From assembly GCA_913057845.1 (NCBI GenBank), contig CAJXPC010000037.1, forward strand, positions 1-10,296: 10,296 nucleotides of DNA, written 5' to 3'. The notes under the pieces are model-generated. The model searched no databases. It was not told the origin of the DNA and worked only from the letters and a program-made list of their open reading frames with translations. This stretch comes from an uncultured Pseudomonadota bacterium. Lineage in GTDB: Bacteria; Pseudomonadota; Gammaproteobacteria; Burkholderiales; Eutrophovitaceae. The position numbers were made by a program, and so were the translations under genes. Below, piece by piece: positions 1 through 6,348 of this stretch (position 1 is the first letter of the stretch; every line of letters starts with the position of its first letter).

Positions 1-2
1 AA

Positions 3-959
3 CCTGCCCCTACCCCGGACAAGCTTCGAGAACTTCAACAACCCATCACCGACGCAATTCAGCGGCTTTTGAAAATAGAGATAGACGATCGCCCTATGCC
101 CTTGAACTTTTCATCCCAGTCGGTGGTTTTACATAACGATGGTATCTATGTGCGGCAGCAGTTTTTGGGGCCTGAGCTAAATTCTGAACCGCGCTTTGTG
201 GTGGTCAGCTACGATTTTTTCACTCAAAATGACCGACTGGGCCGTGCCTTTCTAAGGCTTAAACTGCAAGGGGATGAGATTTCATCGGTATTTGATCAAA
301 CGAATTCTATTCAGCGTTTTGTCTTGGGTGAGATCAAACGTTCGGCCACAATTCTTCTTTTTACAAAAGAAGGAGCTAAACACATATGGAGTGGGCCGGA
401 TCATCTGATTTTTTTATTAACACTGCTACTGCCCGGCGTGATGCTGTGGAATAAAAACGGCTCTGGTCTCTCGGCTACACGACCCAAGCCTCAGACCGCA
501 AACCGGGACGCCGTAAAGTTTGCCTTGAAAGTGATCACAGCATTCACCCTGGCGCACTCCATAACACTCGCTCTTTCGGTCTTTGACCTGGTCTCTTTGC
601 CGCTAATATTGGTCGAATCGATGATTGCCTTATCAATTATCGCCTCGGCTTTATTGAACCTGCAAAGTAAATTTTTTTTCAGTCACTGGAAGCTGGCTTT
701 CTTTTTTGGGCTGATTCATGGACTAGGCTTCGCAAATGGGCTCAAGGAATTAGGGCTGTCGTCGTTGTATTTTATGGAAACGCTGGTTGCATTCAATGTG
801 GGCGTCGAACTGGGTCAGTTGTCTGTCGTGATCATTGTAGCAATTCCTATTTTGCTGCTGGTTCGTAGCGATAAAGCCAAGCAACGATTACTGACGTCGG
901 GTTCATTCGCCGTACTCTGTATTTCTATTGTGTGGCTCTTTCAACGCCTGCTTGCATAG
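3..959 (+). CDS. HupE/UreJ-family membrane protein, 5'-truncated by the window edge
   Basis: The frame is open to the first bases of the window with no stop, so the true start lies upstream; a TTG at 69 is only an internal codon. The visible 318 residues are an N-terminal soluble (probably periplasmic) part, residues 1 to about 115, followed by a hydrophobic domain. That domain carries the marks of the HupE/UreJ_2 family: HIWSGPDH then a leucine-rich helix (about 127-142), FTLAHS (181-186), GLIHGLGFA (236-244) and AFNVGVELGQ (263-272). The conserved His and Asp in these helices fit a metal-ion permease; relatives of HupE and UreJ are linked to nickel or cobalt uptake, but the substrate of this subfamily is not established. 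It ends at TAG 957-959. No obvious terminator follows; a 7-bp inverted repeat (1033-1048) lies 74 nt downstream. Family call is confident, function is inferred. Confidence 0.85.
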   Translation, partial: PAPTPDKLRELQQPITDAIQRLLKIEIDDRPMPLNFSSQSVVLHNDGIYVRQQFLGPELNSEPRFVVVSYDFFTQNDRLGRAFLRLKLQGDEISSVFDQTNSIQRFVLGEIKRSATILLFTKEGAKHIWSGPDHLIFLLTLLLPGVMLWNKNGSGLSATRPKPQTANRDAVKFALKVITAFTLAHSITLALSVFDLVSLPLILVESMIALSIIASALLNLQSKFFFSHWKLAFFFGLIHGLGFANGLKELGLSSLYFMETLVAFNVGVELGQLSVVIIVAIPILLLVRSDKAKQRLLTSGSFAVLCISIVWLFQRLLA

Positions 960-1117
960 CTCTGAACTCAATTGGAATATCCGTCACGAGCTTTGTTCAA
1001 AATGTCTCCGTCGGGTCACAAGGGAAAGCTACTATCATTAAAATGATACTCAAGAAGAGGACCGACCTGATAAATAAACTAGCGGTAATACTGATACTGC
1101 AATTTGCTAGCACTTGT
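960..1117. other. Gene-free spacer after the HupE-like gene
   Basis: Part of a 311-nt gap between the HupE-like stop and the methyltransferase stop. A plus-strand frame is open from 932 to 1159 but overlaps the 3' end of the upstream gene, has no SD and resembles no family. The only structure seen is a perfect palindrome, TATCATT-AA-AATGATA, at 1033-1048, of unknown role. The remainder of the gap is the repeat copy at 1118-1211 and a short junction segment described separately. Confidence 0.5.
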
Positions 1118-1211
1118 TTTGAATACCATAGGACAATCTATTCAGCGCCAGATCGTTGAGTGTTACATTTTTAACGCATTTTATTAATGACCGAGATCGC
1201 TTTTTGGTCTT
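1118..1211. repeat. 94-nt direct repeat, left copy (remnant of a Sel1-type gene 3' end)
   Basis: This segment matches 6349-6442 with about eight substitutions and no gaps, in the same orientation. The right copy contains the last nine codons and the stop of the Sel1-repeat gene plus 66 nt of 3' flank. Read on the minus strand, the left copy still encodes RPKSDLGH-stop against RLKRDLGR-stop in the intact gene (stop codons at 1184-1186 and 6415-6417, both 66 nt from the repeat start). No other part of a Sel1 gene is present on this side. The noncoding flank is as conserved as the coding part, which argues for a fairly recent copy or for selection on the DNA itself. Confidence 0.9.
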
Positions 1212-1241
1212 AAGTACAAGCGAATAGGTGTCTAGAATTTT

Positions 1242-1274
1242 TTGATCGTTTCAGTAACAGAATTAAGCGATCAA
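1242..1274. repeat. 7-bp inverted repeat at the end of the methyltransferase gene
   Basis: TTGATCG at 1242-1248 pairs with CGATCAA at 1268-1274, with a 19-nt loop; the right arm covers the methyltransferase stop codon. The run of six T (1238-1243) lies on the left of the hairpin on the plus strand, so for minus-strand transcripts the hairpin is followed by A, not U. It is therefore not a standard intrinsic terminator for the methyltransferase. It sits at the junction between the repeat copy and the cargo genes. Confidence 0.4.
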
Positions 1275-1891
1275 TGAGGTGCTCGGCAGTGACAATAAAT
1301 GAAGTGCTGTACCGAACCCCATGGCGTTTTGTGCTCCTCACTGGCGTGTTCCAGCAGCTCAAATGATGGGCCAAACTCATCATGCAGTTGATCGGGATCG
1401 TATCTGACTACGGGTAAACCACTGCACTGCTCAGGACCATCAGGTGCAAAGGTAGCCACAATCACATGGCCACCGGGCTTGACTGATTTCATGACCTGGC
1501 GCACGTACGCCATTCGATCCGCCGGGTCGGTTAGGAAGTGGAAGACGGCACGGTCGTGCCAGATGTCATAAGTCTGCTCAGGAAGCTCCACAGTTAAAAT
1601 ATCGCCAGTAATCCATGTCACGTTTCGACCGAGGGATCCAAGGCGCCTGCGCGCCACCTTCAGCGCACTTGCAGAAAGATCAAGTACCGACACATGTTTG
1701 AATCTACCGGTCAGCAAATCATCCACCAATGTAGACGAACCTCCCCCTGCATCAAGGATCTTTGCGTCGGATGTTGCGCCAATTGATCGAATGATCTCCA
1801 ACGAACGAGTGGCATGTTCTTGAAACCAACTCACCGCATCCGCTGGTTTGGTTTGATAGACCTGCTCCCAATGTTCATATGGCTTATCCAT
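1271..1891 (-). CDS. Class I SAM-dependent methyltransferase
   Basis: A 206-residue Rossmann-fold methyltransferase. Motif I is ILDAGGGSST (about 45-54), the acidic residue after strand 2 is in LDLS (70-73), motif post-II is TGDIL (95-99), the strand-4 signature is DIWHDRAVFHFL (109-120) and the post-III turn is VKPGG (137-141). The family-typical stretch APDGPEQCSGLP (149-160) follows. The N-terminus, WEQVYQTK...VSWFQEH, is shared with a group of small bacterial methyltransferases distantly similar to eukaryotic protein-lysine methyltransferases of the EEF1A-KMT4/CSKMT type. The start at 1891 is chosen because AAGGAG (1898-1903) lies 6 nt upstream; the open frame extends to a TTG at 1930 but without an SD. 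It lies 87 nt downstream of the MerT-like gene on the same strand, so it may be read from the metal operon. GC is visibly higher than in the AT-rich operon. The substrate is unknown. Confidence 0.85.
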   Translation of the reverse strand: MDKPYEHWEQVYQTKPADAVSWFQEHATRSLEIIRSIGATSDAKILDAGGGSSTLVDDLLTGRFKHVSVLDLSASALKVARRRLGSLGRNVTWITGDILTVELPEQTYDIWHDRAVFHFLTDPADRMAYVRQVMKSVKPGGHVIVATFAPDGPEQCSGLPVVRYDPDQLHDEFGPSFELLEHASEEHKTPWGSVQHFIYCHCRAPH

Positions 1892-1978
1892 CTCGGGCTC
1901 CTTTGCTTTTGCAACCATACTAACGATCAAGGCTTCTTCATTTCACTAAGGTGGTGGTGATCTTCCATATTGTTTAAT

Positions 1979-2350
1979 CTAATTAATGAATAACGGGAGG
2001 ATAAATGCAAAGAGAAGGCCAATAATAAAAATTCCTACCGATGCAAAGTAAATAACCAGCGATATTTTTCGGGTTCGGATACACGCAGCCGCCTTTTTTT
2101 TATCTGCAGGACAAGGAAGGTTTCTTGCTTGGTATTGCAGAACTCCAGAAATTATAAGCATCACAAAGGCACCCATAAATATTTGAATTTTATAGATGGA
2201 AAGAATAACTAATTGCGGAAATACTGCAATCAAAGAACTTAACGCTGCTCCCGCACCAATTGAAACCAATAGGGCGGGTAGCGCACAACAAACAATCGTT
2301 CCGCTGCTAGTAAATAAAGATAAGTAATTTGCTAGCTTAGTTGACTTCAT
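1979..2350 (-). CDS. MerT-like inner-membrane metal transport protein
   Basis: A 123-residue hydrophobic protein. The first helical region holds a vicinal cysteine pair (C21-C22, in TIVCCALPALL) followed by Pro, the arrangement used by MerT to take Hg(II) from MerP. A second cysteine pair, C80 and C90, lies in the loop before the last helix, like C76 and C82 of MerT. Hydrophobic stretches cover about 10-52, 56-72 and 96-120. The start at 2350 is preferred because AAGAGG is placed 8 nt upstream. The longer frame (from 2395) would overlap the preceding gene by 32 nt and has no better SD. The distance from the MerP-like stop is then 13 nt, so the two are surely co-transcribed. Overall similarity to classical MerT is low, so it may carry another soft metal. 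Confidence 0.7.
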   Translation of the reverse strand: MKSTKLANYLSLFTSSGTIVCCALPALLVSIGAGAALSSLIAVFPQLVILSIYKIQIFMGAFVMLIISGVLQYQARNLPCPADKKKAAACIRTRKISLVIYFASVGIFIIGLLFAFILPLFIN

Positions 2351-2363
2351 TAAGTCTGCCTCT

Positions 2364-2681
2364 TTATTTAGCGTCATACTTCGTCCTGATTTCACTCACA
2401 GTGTCAGAAACGACTTCAATCTTTTTAACGTCGTAACCGGCATCAGTAATGATGGTTCTAATCAGCTTCTCGTCAATAATTTTTCCATCGTTTGACTCTA
2501 TTGCGACAAAGTAATTTTCTAAACTAACAAAAATATCCTTAACATTCTCATCTGACCTAAAGCTTTTTTCTATCCCTTGTGCACAAAAAGCACAAACCAT
2601 CCCCAGCACTTCAATTTTTTGAGTCAGCGCATAACTATTAGAACTAAACAATAATGCTGCTATTAATATGACTTTTTTCAT
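2364..2681 (-). CDS. MerP-like periplasmic heavy-metal-associated (HMA) domain protein
   Basis: A 105-residue protein with a clear Sec signal peptide (MKK, hydrophobic core, cleavage after SYA at 18) and one HMA ferredoxin-like domain. The metal-binding motif is GMVCAFC, with C30 and C33 as ligands, followed by the helix QGIEKSF. The domain has the expected second half (AGYDVKKIEVV, about 83-93), and a short extra tail. It should scavenge a thiophilic ion such as Hg(II), Cu(I) or Zn(II) in the periplasm and hand it to the MerT-like partner encoded next. AGGAG lies 7-8 nt before the ATG and overlaps the TAG stop of the upstream gene, so translation is probably coupled. It is longer than typical MerP (about 91 residues). 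Confidence 0.85.
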   Translation of the reverse strand: MKKVILIAALLFSSNSYALTQKIEVLGMVCAFCAQGIEKSFRSDENVKDIFVSLENYFVAIESNDGKIIDEKLIRTIITDAGYDVKKIEVVSDTVSEIRTKYDAK

Positions 2682-2691
2682 GTTGATTCTC

Positions 2692-3345
2692 CTAAAATGT
2701 ATACATTAAGTGAAAAGAAGGGTCTCCATCCGTTGTTACTCCTACTTCTCCATAAATAGATTTATTGATAAACCTTAAGGTCGGGGTGTATTTGTTCTTA
2801 TTGTCTATGGAGTTGGTGTTTTTAGCTTTTAGAATAAACCATGGCTGTGTTTCGTTATAGCTTGTTTCGTAAAATGAAAAGCCACCTTCTATTTTTGTTG
2901 TATCAAAATTCTCGTGCCCAACTCTTAAAACTTGGTGTGAGATTAACCCATAGACATTTTTTGTTTCATAATCAAACTGTAAGGTTGGACTTAAGTATAA
3001 ATGGTCATCATTCTGAACATTTCTTTCTAAGCTCATTGTGCCGGCACCCGTAAATAGCCATAAATTTGTTTGCGAGTGCATTTTATTTACCCTTAACAAT
3101 TTTCTGACATACACTATCTCCCCAACCCTTAATTTGTATCCATTCCCTTTGCTTGTATACGCTTTTACCCCCAAGGAATCTTTTGACGTAATTGCGTAGT
3201 TGGATTCCACACTAGAATAGCTTTCACTGATAGTAGACATGGTAGTTGTAGAGCCTTTAAAGCCCATAGGCGCAGCGTAAATAAATGTTTGATGACTTAT
3301 TAATAACAGAGCGCATATTAGGGAACTGCCTTTAACCATCAACAT
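2692..3345 (-). CDS. Exported, outer-membrane barrel-like protein of the metal operon
   Basis: A 217-residue protein I do not recognise as a named family. It begins with a signal peptide (hydrophobic 7-23, likely cleavage near IYA at 23-25). The mature part is rich in Ser, Thr, Asn, Tyr and Gly, alternates polar and hydrophobic residues, and ends in FHLMYTF with a terminal Phe, the usual outer-membrane insertion signal. It has no mature cysteines. It lies 26 nt after the regulator gene and its TAG stop overlaps the SD of the MerP-like gene, so it is an integral part of the operon. GAGG is 6 nt before the chosen ATG; an in-frame ATG at 3339 is possible. A beta-barrel or exported surface protein is inferred; a role in moving metal across the outer membrane is a guess from context. 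Confidence 0.65.
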   Translation of the reverse strand: MLMVKGSSLICALLLISHQTFIYAAPMGFKGSTTTMSTISESYSSVESNYAITSKDSLGVKAYTSKGNGYKLRVGEIVYVRKLLRVNKMHSQTNLWLFTGAGTMSLERNVQNDDHLYLSPTLQFDYETKNVYGLISHQVLRVGHENFDTTKIEGGFSFYETSYNETQPWFILKAKNTNSIDNKNKYTPTLRFINKSIYGEVGVTTDGDPSFHLMYTF

Positions 3346-3371
3346 ATTTCACCTCTTGTATGAATTTGAAA

Positions 3372-3788
3372 TTATTCATGGTTTTGCGACTCAATAAGAC
3401 AGCATATGGAATCTCCATTTGGAGTGCCGTCGGGCATATTGCCCCAAGCAAGCAATGCAGATTCCATTCGCTCATTTAACGTAACTAGTTGCTGTATGCG
3501 TCGTTTGCTCTCTTTTATATGATCAGCCAGTAGTTCTCGTACTCGAGGGCAGGATGAATTACCTTTTTGTGCATCTTCAAAGATCATTTTGACTTCTTGC
3601 AATTTGAAGCCCAGTTGCTGTGCTCCGCGAATAAACCGCATTCGCATAAGTTCTTTTTCGGAAAATAGTTGATAGCCATTCTCCGGGTGTTTGCTGGCCT
3701 CTATTAAGCCTAATGCGACATAATGGCGAACAGTCTCTCGGGAAACATTAGCGCTCTTAGCAAAAAGTTTAATTGTCATCATACTCAT
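3372..3788 (-). CDS. MerR-family metal-responsive transcriptional regulator
   Basis: A 138-residue MerR protein of usual length. The winged helix-turn-helix is TIKLFAKSANVSRETVRHY (5-23) with the wing GYQLFS (38-43) and the RMRFIRGAQQLGFKLQEV region (50-66). A long dimerisation helix follows (about 83-113). C80 matches the position of C82 of MerR and a vicinal pair, C129-C130 (DSICCLIE), lies near the C-terminus, so a thiolate metal site is likely. The start at 3788 (MSMMTIK) is chosen because family members begin just before this helix and because a MerR-type promoter lies immediately upstream; the frame is open to 3944 but that extension would cover the promoter. No SD precedes 3788; ATG at 3782 or 3779 is also possible. 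It is the first gene of the operon and probably activates it. The exact metal cannot be read from the sequence. Confidence 0.88.
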   Translation of the reverse strand: MSMMTIKLFAKSANVSRETVRHYVALGLIEASKHPENGYQLFSEKELMRMRFIRGAQQLGFKLQEVKMIFEDAQKGNSSCPRVRELLADHIKESKRRIQQLVTLNERMESALLAWGNMPDGTPNGDSICCLIESQNHE

Positions 3789-3795
3789 ATGTTGT

Positions 3796-3827
3796 ATTTT
3801 AAAACTATGGGGTAACCACATGGTCAA
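3796..3827 (-). promoter_or_regulatory. MerR-type promoter with long spacer and internal operator dyad
   Basis: On the minus strand, TTGACC (3827-3822) serves as a near-perfect -35 box and TTAAAA or TAAAAT (3802-3797 or 3801-3796) as the -10 box, with a 19- or 20-nt spacer. Such long spacers are the hallmark of promoters activated by MerR-family proteins. Inside the spacer is the dyad ATGTGGT-T-ACCCCAT (3821-3807), with six of seven pairs matching. The expected transcription start is near 3789, so the regulator mRNA would have almost no leader. Confidence 0.65.
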
Positions 3828-3985
3828 GAAAAAATGATCGGGATCAACTAAATATTCAAACGTTTGACGCAAACGCCAATTTCTTCTCATACCACTGTGG
3901 ACATATTGGGTTGAGCAACAAAATGAATTGAACTGATATGACACAACCCTAGTACAGCAATCCTTTGTTTAATCAATGAAACTAC

Positions 3986-4111
3986 TCATGTAAAGCCGTC
4001 GTCATAGTACTGCGTAAAAACCAACCGAAAGAACCCAATCTTTAACTCTGCGCCAACGCCATAGGCAATATACAAATCATTACAAAGAAATCTAAACAAC
4101 CTGAGAATCAT
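3986..4111 (-). pseudogene. Possible remnant of an OmpA-like barrel gene (C-terminal strands)
   Basis: Read on the minus strand this short open stretch encodes DLYIAYGVGAELKIG followed by FFRLVFTQYYDDGFT-stop. The YGVGAELKI turn followed by an amphipathic strand resembles the last hairpin of small OmpA-like outer-membrane barrels. There is a stop (TAA) shortly upstream in the same frame, no signal peptide, and no SD at the only ATG (4111). The flanking gap 3789-4401 holds no other convincing gene: overlapping frames on both strands (4092-4358 minus, 4204-4407 plus) lack SDs and family features. A decayed gene is the simplest reading, with low confidence. Confidence 0.25.
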
Positions 4112-4401
4112 CGAAATAAGTTACCCTCTTCACATGATTGAACGAACTAGCACTTTGACATGCCCAGGCTGAGGCTACTCCAAGGTTGAAATAATGCCAA
4201 CTGATGCTTGTATTTGGTTTTATGAATGTGAATCGTGCAGGATTTTGCTCAGACCCAAAAAAGGCGACTGTTGCGTATTCTGTTCGTATGGGAACAACCC
4301 TTGCCCACCAATTCAGGAAGGTAATAACGACTGTTGTCGCTGAGCATGGTTTTATCAAAAATACACTGAATACGTTGGATATCTCAGTTAAAAGTCGTCA
4401 C
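4112..4401. other. Gene-free stretch between the barrel remnant and the DUF3147-like gene
   Basis: Two frames on opposite strands overlap here and contradict each other; neither has an SD, signal peptide or family signature. The sequence may be the decayed upstream part of the barrel gene. No terminator or repeat was seen. Confidence 0.4.
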
Positions 4402-4740
4402 TTATAACTGGCTAGTTAGGTAGCTGTGAATGATGAACCCCACGCTAAGCAGCAAAATCCCGATTCCATAACTCATCCAGAATCCATATTCATATTTTTC
4501 AGCAAAGAAGAATGGCAGAAAGAAGAGCCACGAGACTGGCACACCAATCATAATGCTTTTTGCAAAGGTAATACTGGATGTTGTATCGCGATGTTCCATA
4601 TAAGAAAAGGCAATTGCTAATATCGAAGCCAGTGGCAAAGCAATAATAAATCCCGCCAATTCTGGCTTCTTTCCTGCCAGCCAAGAACTAAGTGCAATAG
4701 CAACGGCTGCAATTCCAATTTTAAGTCCGAATAACCACAT
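4402..4740 (-). CDS. Small four-helix membrane protein, DUF3147-like
   Basis: A 112-residue protein with four predicted membrane helices at about 4-21, 28-47, 60-79 and 88-108. The pattern WLAGKKPELAGFIIALPLAS (20-39) followed by a short charged loop (MEHRDT) and FAKSIMIGVPVSWLFFLPF (59-77) resembles the DUF3147/GlpM-type small membrane proteins, whose biochemical role is unknown. Only a weak purine-rich SD (AAAAGA) precedes the ATG. It is a single gene with gaps on both sides (about 400 nt to the right), so it is probably transcribed alone. Gene reality is fairly certain from composition and hydropathy; the family link is from memory of the pattern. Confidence 0.7.
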   Translation of the reverse strand: MWLFGLKIGIAAVAIALSSWLAGKKPELAGFIIALPLASILAIAFSYMEHRDTTSSITFAKSIMIGVPVSWLFFLPFFFAEKYEYGFWMSYGIGILLLSVGFIIHSYLTSQL

Positions 4741-4818
4741 TATCTTTTAACGTTGAGCCAGTATGTCCCAACCGAGTAAGTTAAATTCAGCAACACGCAC
4801 CCTCTACAATTAGAGGAC

Positions 4819-4947
4819 ATGTCACCGTTGCTCATGAACAATAAACGCAACAATCTCCTGCTTGAGGTTTTAGCAAAACTTAACAACTCTCAAACTCGTA
4901 AAGCAAAAATATTGGTAATAATTAGTAGGCATTATTTCGATTCTTGA
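4819..4947 (+). CDS. Candidate 42-codon small ORF of unknown function
   Basis: In the 422-nt gap between the DUF3147-like gene and the aldolase gene, a plus-strand frame begins at ATG 4819, preceded at only 2 nt by AGAGG, with a second in-frame ATG at 4834. It encodes a basic, leucine-rich segment (LLLEVLAKLNNSQTRKAK) ending RHYFDS. A small hairpin (CCTCT/AGAGG, 4801-4816) overlaps the would-be SD. No family is recognised and the frame could be chance. Confidence 0.2.
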   Translation: MSPLLMNNKRNNLLLEVLAKLNNSQTRKAKILVIISRHYFDS

Positions 4948-4996
4948 AGAGTCGCATTAAGGGCAGATGATCACCGTTTCCATATTTATTTTCATG

Positions 4997-5109
4997 AGTG
5001 CTAGTGGGTCATACCTTTTTGAACCGTTTTCAAATTAAAAGTTCAGTATTCAAAATCATCACTCACTTAGCACTTGTCGTTAATCATCGTTGGTATGACT
5101 AAGAGCGCT
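4997..5109. repeat. Imperfect inverted repeat in the DUF3147-aldolase gap
   Basis: AGTGCTAGTGGGTCATACC (4997-5015) is opposed by GGTATGACTAAGAGCGCT (5092-5109); eight consecutive bases (GTCATACC) pair exactly and the outer ends pair partly. A further copy of the outer half, inverted, is at 5061-5074 (ACTCACTTAGCACT). The 113-nt unit could be a small palindromic element or a folded RNA. No transposase or target duplication was found. Confidence 0.35.
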
Positions 5110-5162
5110 ACTATTAACCATCAGTCGACGACCTGTGAAACCGGCAGCTAGTGATGGCGAAG

Positions 5163-6323
5163 CTACCATGCCTTACCCCTCGCGGACACTGGCCAGAGGG
5201 CCTCAACTTTTCCGTCTCGGACACAAACATACCAATCATGCAAATTACAGGTCGGATCACAATGGCCCGGAACGAGACGCAACTTATCATTAATTTTCAG
5301 CTTGTTCTGTTTGTCTCGAATGACCCCATGTTCATCTGAGCAAGTAATATAGCTTATGTCATCATGGCCGAAAATGACTGGCAGCCCGCTGTCAACCGAT
5401 TGAACTTTGAGTCCTGCATCGCAAACAGCATGCCCATCTAATGCCGTACTCATCACACTGGTCAGCAGGAAAAGCGCATTTTTCCACTCGGATTGATCTA
5501 GACGAGACCCCTCCTGATTATGAACCCGACCATAGTCAGCGTCCATAAAGGCATATGATCCACACTGGACTTCAGTGAAAACACCAGATGCGGCTTCAAA
5601 TAAAAAGGTGCCTGTCCCACCGCCACTGACAACGCGGCAACTTAGCTCAGCTGCTGCGAGTGTGTCGCGACAGTCTTTAACCTTTGCAATCACATCTTCC
5701 ATAACCTTTTCCCGCAGGCCATAATCGGTCTCGTGCTGGATGCTACCTTGATAGGCCTGAAGGCCTTCAAAAACCAGGCAATGTGCTGCATCTATGGCAG
5801 CGGCAAGCTCTAAAACCTGAGCCGCATCTGAAACGCCGCACCGCCTAGCCCCACAGTCCAACTCTACTAAACAATGAATTTGTGTGTTCTGTTTACGAGC
5901 CTCCTCTGACAGCATGGCAACATTTCTCATATCATCAACACAAACCGATATACGGCACCCAGAGGCTGCAAGGCCCGCCAGTCGAGATATTTTCCGTGCA
6001 TCACACACCTGATTGGTAATCAGAATATTAGTGATGCCTGCTCTGAAAAACACTTCAGCCTCTGAAACTTTCTGACAACAGATACCGTTTGCCTGCCCAA
6101 CGGTCAGCTGCAAGAGGGCAACATCAACTGATTTATGCATCTTCGCATGCGCTCTCAGAGACACATTGAAAGGTGCGATTAAATCAGCCATTTTTTTCAG
6201 ATTATATTCAAGTCGATCTAGATCGACGATAAGGCAAGGGGTCTGAACTTCACTTTCTGCCATCCCAGGCACGGCAGGAATATCAAATCCAATTTCCGCG
6301 TCCGGATTAAGTTTATTGATCAT
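5163..6323 (-). CDS. PLP-dependent D-threonine / 3-hydroxy-D-aspartate aldolase family enzyme
   Basis: A 386-residue, cytosolic, fold-type III PLP enzyme. The N-terminal alanine-racemase-like barrel begins EVQTPCLIVDLDRLEYN. The cofactor lysine lies in RAHAKMHKS (57-65), most likely K61. Further family marks are CCQKVSEAE (82-90), the barrel segment VELDCGARRCGV (153-164) and the phosphate-binding SGGGTGTF. The C-terminal domain ends with the divalent-metal site PGHCDPT (H354, C355, D356) and the conserved NLHDWYV and PVSARGKAW. Length and tail match 3-hydroxy-D-aspartate aldolases (387 residues in Paracoccus; BhcC in the beta-hydroxyaspartate cycle), which split their substrate to glycine and glyoxylate. 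D-threonine aldolase and D-serine dehydratase are close alternatives. The start at 6323 has GAGG 5 nt upstream; ATG at 6326 and an upstream GTG are alternatives. None of the other bhc genes is nearby. A 7-bp hairpin overlaps its stop (5143-5167) but lacks a U-run. Confidence 0.85.
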   Translation of the reverse strand: MINKLNPDAEIGFDIPAVPGMAESEVQTPCLIVDLDRLEYNLKKMADLIAPFNVSLRAHAKMHKSVDVALLQLTVGQANGICCQKVSEAEVFFRAGITNILITNQVCDARKISRLAGLAASGCRISVCVDDMRNVAMLSEEARKQNTQIHCLVELDCGARRCGVSDAAQVLELAAAIDAAHCLVFEGLQAYQGSIQHETDYGLREKVMEDVIAKVKDCRDTLAAAELSCRVVSGGGTGTFLFEAASGVFTEVQCGSYAFMDADYGRVHNQEGSRLDQSEWKNALFLLTSVMSTALDGHAVCDAGLKVQSVDSGLPVIFGHDDISYITCSDEHGVIRDKQNKLKINDKLRLVPGHCDPTCNLHDWYVCVRDGKVEALWPVSARGKAW

Positions 6324-6348
6324 CATCCCCTCACTTCTCACGATTTAA

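Noticed and set aside
932..1159. 75-codon plus-strand frame after the HupE-like gene
   Set aside because: Overlaps the real gene's end and the repeat copy, no SD, no family features.
1118..1211. Integron attC site
   Set aside because: A GTTRRRY-like box (GTTGAGT) is present but no matching RYYYAAC partner at the other end, and the cargo genes are not arranged as cassettes.
2841..3053. Plus-strand frame inside the exported barrel gene
   Set aside because: Antisense shadow; the minus frame has a signal peptide, SD and operon context.
3789..3944. 52-residue N-terminal extension of the MerR regulator
   Set aside because: It would run through the MerR-type promoter and dyad, and family members start at the later Met.
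4204..4407. 67-codon plus-strand frame left of the DUF3147-like gene
   Set aside because: Conflicts with a minus frame over the same bases, no SD and no recognisable features.
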